The notes under the pieces: generated by a model
What the model saw: the letters and a program-made list of their open reading frames with translations, nothing else
Told to the model about the DNA's origin: nothing
Databases searched by the model: none
Shown: positions 35,571-45,136 of the stretch, in pieces
Numbering within the stretch: the stretch's first letter is position 1
Layout: every line of letters begins with the position of its first letter
Position numbers and translations under genes: made by a program
DNA from: Thalassospira sp. TSL5-1
GTDB lineage: Bacteria > Pseudomonadota > Alphaproteobacteria > Rhodospirillales > Thalassospiraceae
Reading direction: 5' to 3'
NCBI RefSeq assembly: GCF_001907695.1
Contig: NZ_KV880637.1
Coordinates: 1,054,001-1,118,000 of the forward strand
Length of the DNA: 64,000 nucleotides

Positions 35571-36962
35571 TCAAATCGATTGATGCCACTTGGTTAGGGC
35601 GATTTCAATTTTGTCGAACATGTCGTCGATTTGCTCATCGGTAATGATCAGCGGCGGGCACAGGGCAACGCTATCGCCCATTGCCCGGAGAATAACGCCT
35701 TCCTGCAGGCACAGTTCGGCAACCGCCTTGCCCGCCCAGCCGGTGGGGGCAAAGGGTGTTTTGGCGCATTTGTCGGCCACCAGTTCAAAGGCCCCAATCA
35801 GGCCGCGTCCCCGAGTTTCGCCCACATTGTCAAATTTGTTAAGATCGCGCAGGCGTTTCTGGAAATGGCCCATCACATCGCGCACATGATCAACGATGCC
35901 GTCTTCCTCGTAAATTTTAAGGGTTTCAAGGGCAACGGCAGCCGCCACCGGATGGCCCGAATAGGTAAAGCCGTGACCAAATACGCCCACCTCATCGGCC
36001 CCTTTTTTCAGGGCGGCATAAATCTTTTCGTTGATGAACAATGCCGAGATCGGCTGATAGGCCGATGAAAGCTGCTTTGCCACCGTGATCATATCGGGTT
36101 TGAGGCGAAAGGTTTCGCTGGCAAACATGCGACCCGTCCGGCCAAAGCCACAAATCACTTCATCGGCAATGAACAGAATGTCATAGCGCGCCAGGACTTC
36201 CTGAATTTTATCAAAATAGGTGCGCGGCGGGACAACCACGCCGCCCGCGCCCATGATCGGCTCGGCAATGAAGGCGCCAATGGTTTCCGGGCCTTCCGCC
36301 TGGATCAGATCCTCAAGGGTTTCGGCCATGCGGGTGGCAAAGTCTTCTTCGGTTTCATAGGGCTGGGCTTCGCGCCAGAAATGCGGTGTTTCGGTGTGCA
36401 AAATGCGGTCAATCGGCAAGTCAAACAGCTTGTGATTGCCCGGAAGCCCGGTGAGCGAGGCCGAGGCAACGGTGACTCCGTGATAGCCGCGTTTGCGCGA
36501 AATGATTTTCTTCTTTTCCGGGCGGCCAATGGCATTGTGATAATACCACACCATCTTGATCGCGCTGTCGGTGGCTTCGGACCCCGAATTGGCGAAAAAG
36601 ATTTTTGACATCGGCACCGGTGCCATTTCCAGAAGCTTGCTTGCCAAATCAATGGTCGGGTTGGTGCTGCGCGAGGCGAAATTGTGGTAAAAGGGCAGGG
36701 TTTCAAGCTGCTTTGTCGCGGCGGCAACCAGGCGTTTTTCACTAAAACCCAGCGACGCACACCATAATCCGGCCATGCCTTCAATATAGTTTTTGCCACT
36801 ATCATCGCTGACATAAATGCCGTTGCCCTTGGTAATGACCAGCGGGCCGGTTTTTTCATGCGCGGTGAAATTGGTGTAGGGGTGCAATACGCTGGCAACG
36901 TCGCGGCTGGCAGCCGAATTGCCCAAACCTGCGTTTAATGTGCCGGAATCGGATGTGGTCAT
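35571..36962 (-). CDS. Class III omega-aminotransferase (aspartate aminotransferase family)
   Basis: A 463-residue PLP enzyme of the omega-amino-acid:pyruvate group (YIEGMAGLWCASLGFSE, FANSGSEATDSAIKMVWYYHNA, ISRKRGYHGVTVASASLTG, DEVICGFGRTG, and the lysine in TVAKQLSSAYQPISA). Members act on beta-alanine, taurine, putrescine or similar amines with pyruvate as acceptor; which one cannot be decided. The ATG at 36962 follows GAGG; a TTG four codons upstream is less likely. Confidence 0.9.
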   Translation of the reverse strand: MTTSDSGTLNAGLGNSAASRDVASVLHPYTNFTAHEKTGPLVITKGNGIYVSDDSGKNYIEGMAGLWCASLGFSEKRLVAAATKQLETLPFYHNFASRSTNPTIDLASKLLEMAPVPMSKIFFANSGSEATDSAIKMVWYYHNAIGRPEKKKIISRKRGYHGVTVASASLTGLPGNHKLFDLPIDRILHTETPHFWREAQPYETEEDFATRMAETLEDLIQAEGPETIGAFIAEPIMGAGGVVVPPRTYFDKIQEVLARYDILFIADEVICGFGRTGRMFASETFRLKPDMITVAKQLSSAYQPISALFINEKIYAALKKGADEVGVFGHGFTYSGHPVAAAVALETLKIYEEDGIVDHVRDVMGHFQKRLRDLNKFDNVGETRGRGLIGAFELVADKCAKTPFAPTGWAGKAVAELCLQEGVILRAMGDSVALCPPLIITDEQIDDMFDKIEIALTKWHQSI

Positions 36963-37117
36963 GGCAAACCTCAAAAGCGGATAAATTGATCTGTTGGGCA
37001 GACTTTATCGACTTGATGGAACGGGGGGAATCATTTCTTGCAGGCAGCGGCAAACCACCCTGTGCAAGGTGGTTGCGCGGTGGTGTGTCGGTGGTGTCTT
37101 GATGATATTCAAAACAA

Positions 37118-37149
37118 CAAAACGGCCAATCATAAGACTGGCCGTTTTG
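37118..37149 (-). terminator. Hairpin terminator after the tandem Usp gene
   Basis: Perfect 11-bp arms CAAAACGGCCA (37118-37128) and TGGCCGTTTTG (37139-37149); a U-run forms on either strand. Confidence 0.82.
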
Positions 37150-37168
37150 CGAAGGCAGATGAAAAAGA

Positions 37169-38011
37169 TTAGTGCGAGAACAGAACCGGCACGGTCATAT
37201 GCTTGAGCAGATGTTGCGTTACACCGCCCAGCATCAATTCGCGCAGGCGCGGGCGGCCATAGGCCCCGCACAGCATAAGGTCGATGCTTTCATCGGCAGC
37301 ACGCGACAGCAGGAGGTCGCCAACGCTAATACCTTCGGCATTCATGGTTTCCTTGCGCACATTGACACCATGACGTGCCAGGCGGTCGGCAATATCCACA
37401 CCGGGAACCGGGATGGAATCGCGCGCGGCCTTGTTGGGGTCCGCACACAGCACCAGGGCGGACTTGGCATTTTCCAAAAAGGACATGCCATCATTTACGG
37501 CGCGAACGGCTTCGCGATAAGGTTTCCAGGCCACCATGATCCGGGTGCCGATGGTTTCATATTTTCCATAACGCGGCACAACCAGAATGGGGGCACCTGC
37601 GGTCAGAATAACCTTGTCAGGCATTTCCGAGGTCGAGGACGGGTCGGAGCTTTCCGGGTCGTACTGGCCCAGAACCGTCAGGTCATGATGGCGGGCATAC
37701 ATGGCAACGGTATCGGCAATTTCGGTGGCAAGGCAATTTACTTCCTGCCAGTTAAACGGAACACCCGCCTGTTCGCAGGCTTCGGTGAAGGCGACCTTGG
37801 CCGATGCTGCGCCCTCGCGGATGGTGCGACGCTGGGCTTCCATGATGTCGGCGGAAATTTGCACTTCCATGAAACGCGGGATTTCTGCACGGGGCAGAAC
37901 ATACAGGCCGGTCAGATGGGCCTTGTGTGCCTTTGCAACATTCAGCGCCACCGAAAGCCGTTCGGCGCAGGGTTTGGTATTGTCAATGTGGACAAGCATA
38001 TCGCGAAACAT
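37169..38011 (-). CDS. Tandem-domain universal stress protein
   Basis: A 280-residue protein with two Usp domains (about 1-145, 155-280). The first starts MFRDMLVHIDNTKPCAERL and the second ends GAYGRPRLRELMLGGVTQHLL, paralogous to the Usp at 28830-29687. Such proteins act in stress survival, often binding ATP; the ligand motif is only partly kept in the second half. Single gene with its own terminator. Confidence 0.9.
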   Translation of the reverse strand: MFRDMLVHIDNTKPCAERLSVALNVAKAHKAHLTGLYVLPRAEIPRFMEVQISADIMEAQRRTIREGAASAKVAFTEACEQAGVPFNWQEVNCLATEIADTVAMYARHHDLTVLGQYDPESSDPSSTSEMPDKVILTAGAPILVVPRYGKYETIGTRIMVAWKPYREAVRAVNDGMSFLENAKSALVLCADPNKAARDSIPVPGVDIADRLARHGVNVRKETMNAEGISVGDLLLSRAADESIDLMLCGAYGRPRLRELMLGGVTQHLLKHMTVPVLFSH

Positions 38012-38221
38012 CTGCCAGAAGCTCCTTCTTCTGCGGCCCGGGACATCTGGAACGACCGGGCGATAATGATGAAGGCAGGATAAACCAGCGATTTGACGTT
38101 CACTTTGTTCTATCTCAAAACAGTTTGCAAAAACCTGCCTTTAGCATCGTTTTTATAGTGGTGACGATGCAACTTTAAGGTGACGTCGCTGTAAATTCAA
38201 TGTTTTCGCTGGCGGTGCTGT

Positions 38222-38848
38222 CTAGTTGCCGGGGATCAAGGGAATTTCTTTTTCCATCGACGGTTCGGTTGAAGACGCCCGGCGCGGGACATTTCCGACG
38301 GGCGAGGAGTATTGCGAAAAATCGTTTGCTGTTTGTGGCACGATCGGGTCGGTGAAATCCGTACCCGAAATCACGCCGAGGCTTTGGCGAAGCTGGCGTG
38401 ACAGATTGGGCCAGTTGACCTGAAATGTCGTGCAGGCGGCGGCATCGGCCTCGGTCAGGCAACGATTTGCCATGCGGTCCAGAATGCCCAGGGCAATGCG
38501 GGCTTCGTCCAGTTCGGTTTGTTGCGTGGGGCTTAGGGCGGTGGCGGCCCCCTGATAGGGGATTGCCGTGCCGTTCGGGTTTGGCATCATCGTGCCCGGT
38601 TCGGGGCGCATTGGCTGTTGGGGCGATGCCATGTTCCGGGCGGCAGAGGAGGATGGTTGCTCATCCTGCCGGGCGGGCGGTGTTGCATTGGCGGCTTCGG
38701 GCGCGGGGGCATTCCAGCTCCAGGGGGTGACAATCCCCGAAGCATTGGTGGCAGAAGGCTGTGCCGGTGGGGTCATTGGGGCGCAGGCAAAAAGGGCCAG
38801 CAAACCTGCCAGCGGAACAGCGCATCGCAAAATACCACGATATGTCAT
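38222..38848 (-). CDS. Putative lipoprotein of unknown function
   Basis: A 208-residue predicted lipoprotein: signal peptide with lipobox LFAC and lipidated C22, a Pro/Ala/Thr-rich low-complexity linker (about 25-100), then a small helical domain (about 103-160, LSPTQQTELDEARIALGILDRMANRCLTEADAAACTTFQVNWPNL pattern) with two cysteines that may pair. No family recognised. AAGGAACC precedes the ATG at 38848. It lies downstream of the ABC permease genes on the other side of a 90-bp gap, running in the same direction, so cotranscription is possible. Confidence 0.75.
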   Translation of the reverse strand: MTYRGILRCAVPLAGLLALFACAPMTPPAQPSATNASGIVTPWSWNAPAPEAANATPPARQDEQPSSSAARNMASPQQPMRPEPGTMMPNPNGTAIPYQGAATALSPTQQTELDEARIALGILDRMANRCLTEADAAACTTFQVNWPNLSRQLRQSLGVISGTDFTDPIVPQTANDFSQYSSPVGNVPRRASSTEPSMEKEIPLIPGN

Positions 38849-38938
38849 GCAGGGTTCCTTTGCCCGTCGATTGCACAGCCCCAAGCAGGGGCGTTGCCGC
38901 CATGATATTGTTTCTATTACGAAGTGTAGACCGTTAAT

Positions 38939-39925
38939 TTATTGTGCCGTTTGTGGATCATTCTGTCCAGTTGCAGGGGCAACGTCGTTACTGGCGCGCG
39001 GGTCCAGGGCATCCTGAAGGCCATCGCCCAGGAAATTGACCGCAATCACCGTGATAAAAATCAGCAAGCCCGGCCACAATGCCAGCAACGGCGCATCCCA
39101 GATAAATTCCTGTGCATGGGTCAGCATATTGCCCCAACTGGGCACGGGCGGCTGAATGCCCAGCCCCAGAAAACTCAGCACGCTTTCCATTAAAATGACG
39201 TTCCCCACCGCAAGGGTGGTGGCGATGATGATGGGGGTCACAACATTGGGCAGGATATGCCGCCAGATAATGCGCCCCGGCCCGGCCCCCAAAGCACGGG
39301 CGGACAGGACAAATTCGCGTTCGCGCAGCGCAAGGGTCGCCGCCCGTACCAGGCGGGCCACGGTCGTCCAGCCAAACAGGGCGATGATCAGAATAATGCG
39401 ATAGAGGCTGAAACTTTCACCATTGATCACATCGCGCGGAATGCCGAGCTTACCTGGATCAATGGCGGCAAGCACAATGAGCAGCGGCAAAAGCGGCAGG
39501 GAAATGACGCCATCGGTAAAGCGCATCAAAAAGCCATCCAGCCACCCGCCGCGAAATCCGGCAATAACACCAATGAAGGTGCCAATCACGGCGGCACACA
39601 GGGCAGAACTGACCCCGACCATAAGCGATACCTGCCCGCCATATAGCAGGCGCAGCAACACATCGCGGCCCAATTCGTCCGTACCGAGCGGATGTTCCCA
39701 ACTGGGCGGGCCATAACGCGAAAACAGGTCCACCGCCTGGGCATCGGTACCCAGCCAATGGGCAATCAGCGGGGCCGCCGCCGATGCCACGGCAAATAGC
39801 AGCAAAATAACCAGGCTGATCCAGGCCAGTTTGTGCCGGGAAAAACGGCGGACGGCCAGCCGCCACGGGCTGGCGGATTTTGCGCGGAGCTTTGCCGTTT
39901 TTGGCGCAGGGTTTTGTCGGGTCAT
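38939..39925 (-). CDS. Peptide/nickel-type ABC transporter permease (DppC-like)
   Basis: A 328-residue inner-membrane permease with six predicted helices, the N-terminal DppC/OppC cytoplasmic lead (RRFSRHKLAWISLVILLLF), and the EAA-type loop (RALGAGPGRIIWRHILPNVVTPIIIATTLAVG) that contacts the ATPase. It overlaps the DppB-like gene by 4 bp (ATGA). No ATP-binding subunit gene follows. Confidence 0.92.
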   Translation of the reverse strand: MTRQNPAPKTAKLRAKSASPWRLAVRRFSRHKLAWISLVILLLFAVASAAAPLIAHWLGTDAQAVDLFSRYGPPSWEHPLGTDELGRDVLLRLLYGGQVSLMVGVSSALCAAVIGTFIGVIAGFRGGWLDGFLMRFTDGVISLPLLPLLIVLAAIDPGKLGIPRDVINGESFSLYRIILIIALFGWTTVARLVRAATLALREREFVLSARALGAGPGRIIWRHILPNVVTPIIIATTLAVGNVILMESVLSFLGLGIQPPVPSWGNMLTHAQEFIWDAPLLALWPGLLIFITVIAVNFLGDGLQDALDPRASNDVAPATGQNDPQTAQ

Positions 39926-40875
39926 GACAGCTTCACCCTTGGGTCCAGCAGCTTGTAGCCAATATCGGCCAGAAGATTGCCAATCAGTGTTACCAGCGTT
40001 GCCAGCATCAAACCCGCCATCGCCAGATTATAATCTGACCCGATCACGGCATTATAAATCAGCCGTCCCATGCCGGGCCAGGAAAACAGGGTTTCGGTAA
40101 TCAGCGCGCCGGAAAAAAGACTGCCAAATTCCAGCCCCAGCAGGGTGACAACCGGCATCATGCCATTACGCAGGGCATGGCGCACCACAACACCGCGTTC
40201 CGACAGACCCTTGGCCCGTGCGGTGCGGATAAAATCCTGGCGCATCACCTCGATCATGGAACCGCGTACAAAGCGGATGTGCGATCCGACACTGGCAATG
40301 GTCAGGGTGGCAACGGGCAATATCAGGTAACGCAAACCTTCCCACCCCTGGGCATCATCCAACTGCCCTGTACCCCCTGCCGGAAGCCAGTGTAGCGATA
40401 CGGCAAAAACCAGAATCGCGACCAGACCCAGCCAAAAGGGCGGAATGGAAACACCGGCAAAGGCCGCAAGGTTAATGCCGTAATCACGGAAGGAATGGGG
40501 TTTTAAGGCGGCGTAAATCCCGGCGGGAAGGGCGATGGCTAGGGATAGCGCCCAGCTTGCCAGCATCAATTCCAGGCTGTTGATCAATGCCGGACCAATA
40601 AGGGCCGTTACGGGCTGGGTAAACAGGCGCGAATAACCAAAATCACCGTTCAGGGCGGACCATAACCAGTGAAACCAGCGCAGGATCAAAGGTTGATCCA
40701 GCCCGTAAAGCGCCTTGAGCCGCGCCACATCGGCCGAAGTAATGGCCGGGTTTGCCGTGATCATAAGGTCAATCGGGTCGCCGGGCATAAGCCCGATCAG
40801 CACATAGGCCCCGAAGGAAACCAGCAGCATCACAAGGGCGGTTTGCCAAAGCCGGGTAAAGATAAAACGCCGCAT
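39922..40875 (-). CDS. Peptide/nickel-type ABC transporter permease (DppB-like)
   Basis: A 317-residue permease with the typical DppB start (RLWQTALVMLLVSFGAYVLIGLMPGDP) and the EAA loop (RTARAKGLSERGVVVRHALRNGMMPVVTLLGLEFG). It forms the channel with the adjacent DppC-like protein. It lies 6 bp after the substrate-binding gene, so the three are one operon. Confidence 0.93.
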   Translation of the reverse strand: MRRFIFTRLWQTALVMLLVSFGAYVLIGLMPGDPIDLMITANPAITSADVARLKALYGLDQPLILRWFHWLWSALNGDFGYSRLFTQPVTALIGPALINSLELMLASWALSLAIALPAGIYAALKPHSFRDYGINLAAFAGVSIPPFWLGLVAILVFAVSLHWLPAGGTGQLDDAQGWEGLRYLILPVATLTIASVGSHIRFVRGSMIEVMRQDFIRTARAKGLSERGVVVRHALRNGMMPVVTLLGLEFGSLFSGALITETLFSWPGMGRLIYNAVIGSDYNLAMAGLMLATLVTLIGNLLADIGYKLLDPRVKLS

Positions 40876-40881
40876 GATGGT

Positions 40882-42549
40882 TTACTGATCCGTCCGATAC
40901 CATTGTTCTGCCCAAAGCGAGCTTGGATACATATGCCCCGTGGGGCGAATACCCTTGAGCCATTTGGGGAAAATGAAACCCTGTTCCCCATGATATAGCG
41001 GCAGGGCGGGCAGGTCGGTCGCATAGATTTTTTGCAATTCATGCCATAGTGGCACGCGTTTGTTAAAATCCAGTTCCAGTTCGATCTGGTCGATCAGGGC
41101 ATCAACCTTCGGGTTGCTATATCCGGTATAATTCTGCCCCTCGAAATGGTTTTCGGCGGTCGGGATCTGGTCGGATTTCAGAATGGTCAGCGGCAGATGT
41201 TCGGGGGCTGACAGCCAGCCAAATATCGCCAGCCCGTCAAATTTGCGTTGCGGCAGGGTTTCGCCAAACAAAACCCGGGCAGGCTGGTTCAGAATATCCA
41301 CATCAATGCCCGCCTGTTTCCAGCGGTTCTGCAACACCTGCTGGATCAACTGCCCGGTGCTGCTTTCGGTTGCGCCATACAGGGTGAAATGCAAAGTGTC
41401 GCCCTTGTCATTTTTGCGCATGGCTGTGCCGGTGCGCATCCATCCGGCTTCATTTAACAGGGCATCGGCCTTTGCCGGGTCAAACGGATAATGCGCGACA
41501 TCATCGGTAAAGACCGGATCATCGGGGTGAATGAAATCCAGCGCCGGGGTGTTTTTACCGGCAAACAGTTTTTGGCTGATTTCATCGCGGTCGATGGCAT
41601 ATAGCAGGGCCTGGCGCACCCTGCGGTCGCCCAGCGGGGCAAAGGCGCTGTTTACGTCCAGATGATAATAGGACAGGCCCTTTTTATAGATGATGTCGTA
41701 TTTGTCGCCAAACCGCTTTTGAAAGGCGATGACCTTGTCAATCGAAAGGCCGATTTCGCCGGGCGTGTAGTCAATTTCACGGGCACGCAGCGAGGCCTCC
41801 AGCGCGGCGGTATTTTCAAAATTGCGCAACTGGATGGATGTGATTTGCGGTTTGTCGCCCCACCAATAGGGGTTGGCCTCCAGCATCACCGCGCTGGCAG
41901 TAATCACCTTTTTGACCAGATAGGGGCCAAACCACAGGCCCGGTGTATCGGGCGCGGTGACATAAAGGCTGCGTTTCTGATAGGTCGCCGGGTCCTGGTC
42001 ATAGACCGGTTTTTCAAGGTGGGCAGGCAGAATTTCAACACCCAGAAAGGCATTATAGCTGTAATCAATGCGGTCCATCGTGACGGTAAAGTGATGGTCA
42101 TCAATCATGTTGAAATCAACGATGCGGTTGTAAACTTCCTTGTTGGCAACCGCGACCTTTTCGTTTTTACCCACCTCGATGCTAAAGGCGACATCCTTTG
42201 TCGTCAACGGTGCGCCATCGCCCCATTTGGCATTTTCCGGCAGCGACAGGCTAAGTTGTACGCCTTCTTTGCCGTCCTTCAAGGGCACACGTTTTGCCAA
42301 GCCATTTTCAAAGGATGGCACGGTGTCGCACATCATGCAGGCAATTTTCCATTCATGGTTATAAACCATGATCGGACGGCGCACGAAACCCAGGATATAG
42401 GATTGCACGGCCGAGGATGAAAAGGCGGGATGCAGTGTTTCGGGATAGCCACTAATACCTATTTTAAGGGTTTCTTCGGCCTTGGTGAGGCTGGTAGAGG
42501 TGATGATCGTTACCCATGCCAGCAGCAATATCCCGAAAAATTTGCGCAT
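40882..42549 (-). CDS. Periplasmic substrate-binding protein, SBP_bac_5 family
   Basis: A 555-residue extracytoplasmic receptor of the peptide/nickel/opine ABC class. The signal peptide ends after about residue 24 (SLTKA). Family features include LKIGISGYPETLHPAFSSS near the N-terminus, DRRVRQALLYAIDRDEI and the C-terminal WHELQKIYATDLPALPLYHG. Ligand specificity cannot be predicted. It is first in the operon with the two permeases, and the ATPases must come from elsewhere. Confidence 0.92.
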   Translation of the reverse strand: MRKFFGILLLAWVTIITSTSLTKAEETLKIGISGYPETLHPAFSSSAVQSYILGFVRRPIMVYNHEWKIACMMCDTVPSFENGLAKRVPLKDGKEGVQLSLSLPENAKWGDGAPLTTKDVAFSIEVGKNEKVAVANKEVYNRIVDFNMIDDHHFTVTMDRIDYSYNAFLGVEILPAHLEKPVYDQDPATYQKRSLYVTAPDTPGLWFGPYLVKKVITASAVMLEANPYWWGDKPQITSIQLRNFENTAALEASLRAREIDYTPGEIGLSIDKVIAFQKRFGDKYDIIYKKGLSYYHLDVNSAFAPLGDRRVRQALLYAIDRDEISQKLFAGKNTPALDFIHPDDPVFTDDVAHYPFDPAKADALLNEAGWMRTGTAMRKNDKGDTLHFTLYGATESSTGQLIQQVLQNRWKQAGIDVDILNQPARVLFGETLPQRKFDGLAIFGWLSAPEHLPLTILKSDQIPTAENHFEGQNYTGYSNPKVDALIDQIELELDFNKRVPLWHELQKIYATDLPALPLYHGEQGFIFPKWLKGIRPTGHMYPSSLWAEQWYRTDQ

Positions 42550-42644
42550 TCATGCCTCCGTCTGGCGGGCGGACCCGCTGAATTTTCATTGGCTTTCAAT
42601 GTGATTGAATTTGAAGTGCGGTGCAATGCCTGGATGTTGCCATG

Positions 42645-42673
42645 AAAAAAGGCCGCCGGAATGCGGCGACCTT
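42645..42673 (-). terminator. Terminator of pyrE
   Basis: AAGG-C-CGCCG and CGGCG-A-CCTT form a stem with one mismatch; the A-run at 42645-42650 gives the U-tract on the minus strand. Confidence 0.7.
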
Positions 42674-42699
42674 GAAACATGTTTTATGCAATTCGCTGC

Positions 42700-43392
42700 T
42701 TAGTCGTGCTTGCCGCCATGTGCCTTGGACCATCCGATTGGATCGGCCAGGAAATCGCGCACGCCCTCAATGGCGTCCTTGCTGAAATATTCGCCTTCTT
42801 CTGCAACGGCGAGCACATCGTGCCAGGTGCATAGATAATGCAGGTCGATATCGTCCTTTTTCAGTTCTTCCAGTGCATTGGGGAAGACACCATAGAAGAA
42901 CACGACAAAGGCATGTTTGCATTCGGCACCGGCTTCGCGGATGGCATTGACAAAGTTGACCTTCGATGCGCCATCGGTTGCCAAATCTTCGACCAGCAGA
43001 ACACGCTGGTTTTCATGAATGTCGCCTTCAATACGCGCCTTGCGGCCAAAGCCTTTGGGCTTTTTGCGGACATACTGCATCGGCAGGTCGAGCGCCTCTG
43101 CCAGCCACGCAGAATAGGGAATACCTGCGGTTTCGCCACCCGCAACCGCGTCAAAGCGTTCATAACCGGCGTGATCCGAAATCTGGCGGGCGGCTAGGTC
43201 GATGACTTTGCGACGTGCACGCGGAAACGAAATCAGCTTGCGGCAGTCAATATAGGTGGGGCTGGCCCAGCCGGATGTCAGGATATAGGGTTCTTCCGGG
43301 CGAAAATTGACCGCATTAATATCCAGCAGGATACGGGCGACAGTTTTGGCGGCATATGAACAGTGCGACGCTGTTTTTGACTGATCTGACAT
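42700..43392 (-). CDS. pyrE: Orotate phosphoribosyltransferase
   Basis: A 230-residue enzyme of pyrimidine synthesis that joins orotate and PRPP to give orotidine 5'-phosphate. The PRPP loop VLLVEDLATDGASK, AGGETAGIPYSAWLAEAL and PYILTSGWASPTYIDCRKLISFPRARR are characteristic. The length fits the alphaproteobacterial form. Monocistronic, with its own terminator. Confidence 0.95.
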   Translation of the reverse strand: MSDQSKTASHCSYAAKTVARILLDINAVNFRPEEPYILTSGWASPTYIDCRKLISFPRARRKVIDLAARQISDHAGYERFDAVAGGETAGIPYSAWLAEALDLPMQYVRKKPKGFGRKARIEGDIHENQRVLLVEDLATDGASKVNFVNAIREAGAECKHAFVVFFYGVFPNALEELKKDDIDLHYLCTWHDVLAVAEEGEYFSKDAIEGVRDFLADPIGWSKAHGGKHD

Positions 43393-43652
43393 GGCTGTAG
43401 TTCCTCTGGGCTCGGATGACGGCCCGTCTTAGCCGTTTCTGCGCAAAAGCGCAAAGAAAAGCCGCTGTCTAATTGGTCAGGATTGCCGATTTGTTGTTTC
43501 CGGGGGGCCGTCATGTCCTGTGTGGCGGGATGATACAAATACAGGTTATAATTGTAATGCGCCGACGACGCAGATGACTCGCCGATTGGCAAGTCAGGCA
43601 ATTCGCGCTATCGGTTGATGATCCTGATCCCATTGAGAAAGAGGGCGAACCC

Positions 43653-44438
43653 ATGACGAATGATGCCGGACTGGCCACGGATATTGCGGAGGGGATTGCC
43701 ACTGTCACCATTTGTCAGCCAGAGCGTAAAAACGCACTGACCAAACCGATGTGGGCGGAACTTTCCCGCCTGATTGCCGATTTGGGCGTGCGGGATGATT
43801 TGCGCTGTGTGGTTATTCGCGGCGGGGCCGGGGCCGGGTTTGGCGCCGGGGCGGATATTCATGAATTTGTGCGCGAACGGCGCGGTTTTAACAAGGCGCG
43901 TGATTATGGCCTGTTGCATGCCGAGGCCCTGCAAAATATCCAGTCCTGCCAGCATCCGGTGATTGCCGCGATTGACGGGGTTTGTGTCGGGGCCTCAATG
44001 GTGCTGGCGGCGGCGTGCGATTTTCGCATTGCCGCCGATGATGCCCGTTTCATGATGCCACCGATGAAGCTGGGCGCAACCCTGGGATACCCGGAATTGC
44101 AAATTCTGCTTGATGTGCTGGGGCGGGCGACCCTGATGGAAGTTCTGTTTGAAGGGCAGATGTTTGATGCGGCCCGTGCCCTTAAGATCGGTTTTGTCAG
44201 CCAGGTCGTGGCGATAGAAGATTTTGAAAACGAAATTGAAAACGTTGCTGGCCGGATTGCCCGGGGTGCGCCGATCAGCCAGCGGATGCACAAAAAAATG
44301 ATCAACCGCCTGGTCGAGGGCGGTACCATTTCACCGCGTGAATTTGATGATGGCTACCTTGCCTTTGACAGCGACGATTTCGAGGAAGGTTATTCCGCGT
44401 TCCTGGAAAAACGCAAACCGGTCTTCCAGGGACGCTAG
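43653..44438 (+). CDS. Enoyl-CoA hydratase/isomerase (crotonase) family protein with altered active site
   Basis: A 261-residue crotonase-fold protein with the oxyanion-hole segments FGAGADIHEF and GVCVGASMVLAAACDFRIA. The two glutamates of true enoyl-CoA hydratases are not at their usual places: the GGGCEL-like motif reads GASMVL (Val) and the GQPE-like motif reads MMPP (Pro). So it probably performs a different CoA-ester reaction. AGAGGG upstream supports the ATG. It converges on the DinB-family gene with only 21 bp between the two. Confidence 0.85.
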   Translation: MTNDAGLATDIAEGIATVTICQPERKNALTKPMWAELSRLIADLGVRDDLRCVVIRGGAGAGFGAGADIHEFVRERRGFNKARDYGLLHAEALQNIQSCQHPVIAAIDGVCVGASMVLAAACDFRIAADDARFMMPPMKLGATLGYPELQILLDVLGRATLMEVLFEGQMFDAARALKIGFVSQVVAIEDFENEIENVAGRIARGAPISQRMHKKMINRLVEGGTISPREFDDGYLAFDSDDFEEGYSAFLEKRKPVFQGR

Positions 44439-44459
44439 GAATATCGCCGTTTAATCAGG

Positions 44460-44969
44460 TCAAAATGGCATGCCCGGCGTTAACGGAACGTCGGTAATGC
44501 CGTAATCCACACCCATTTTGTGCAGTTCGCTGGTAATTTGCGACCTATGATGGGTCTGGTGATTGAAAATCTGCAGATACAGCACCTGCAAGGGGACATC
44601 ACGCACGATGCCGTCCACATCGGCGAGGGTGCGGATATTGTCCTGCCAGCCGATATTTTCAGGATCGGTCAGGGTTTCCAGATAGGCATCCATGTCTTCG
44701 CGCTGGCGGCGTAATTCGGCAAAATCATCGGCGATAATGATGGTCGGTGTGAAGGCACCCGGGTTGCCGCCCTTCAGCAGTGTGGTAATGCGCTGATCAA
44801 TATACAGAATGTGATTAAGTGTGGCGTGGATGGAGCCAAAAAACATGCCGCGATCCGCCCGGCGGGCGTCATCGCCGATTTGGTCACATAAATCAAACAG
44901 GACGCGGTTTTGCCAGCGATTGTAGCGGGCCATTTCGCGCCCGCAGGCGTTAAAATCCATAAGTGGCAT
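44460..44969 (-). CDS. DinB family protein
   Basis: A 169-residue four-helix-bundle protein of the DinB/YfiT fold with the likely metal-binding histidines: H53 in ATLNHILYIDQ and the NHQTHHRSQ cluster near 140. Members are metal-dependent enzymes or thiol transferases; the role is unknown. MPLMDF at 44969 was taken as start, with AGGA upstream. A ~100-bp degenerate copy of its own 5' end lies just upstream at 45010-45111. Confidence 0.85.
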   Translation of the reverse strand: MPLMDFNACGREMARYNRWQNRVLFDLCDQIGDDARRADRGMFFGSIHATLNHILYIDQRITTLLKGGNPGAFTPTIIIADDFAELRRQREDMDAYLETLTDPENIGWQDNIRTLADVDGIVRDVPLQVLYLQIFNHQTHHRSQITSELHKMGVDYGITDVPLTPGMPF

Positions 44970-45009
44970 ATGAGTGTTCCTGTTTTTAGGATTTGAAAGG
45001 GGTGTTTCA

Positions 45010-45111
45010 GGCGTCATCCCTGATCTTGTGGCATAGATCAAACAGAATTTGATTTTGTCAGCAATTATACGGTGCCATGACACGCCTGCTGCCATCAAAA
45101 TCCAGTAATGC
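45010..45111 (-). pseudogene. Degenerate duplicate of the 5' end of the DinB-family gene
   Basis: Read on the minus strand this aligns with 44865-44966 with about 70% identity over ~100 bp, beginning GGCGTC on the plus strand in both. The translated remnant resembles residues ~2-35 of the DinB-family protein but lacks the rest of the gene. Confidence 0.7.
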
Positions 45112-45136
45112 CATCTGCTATATCTTTCCCTGCTGT

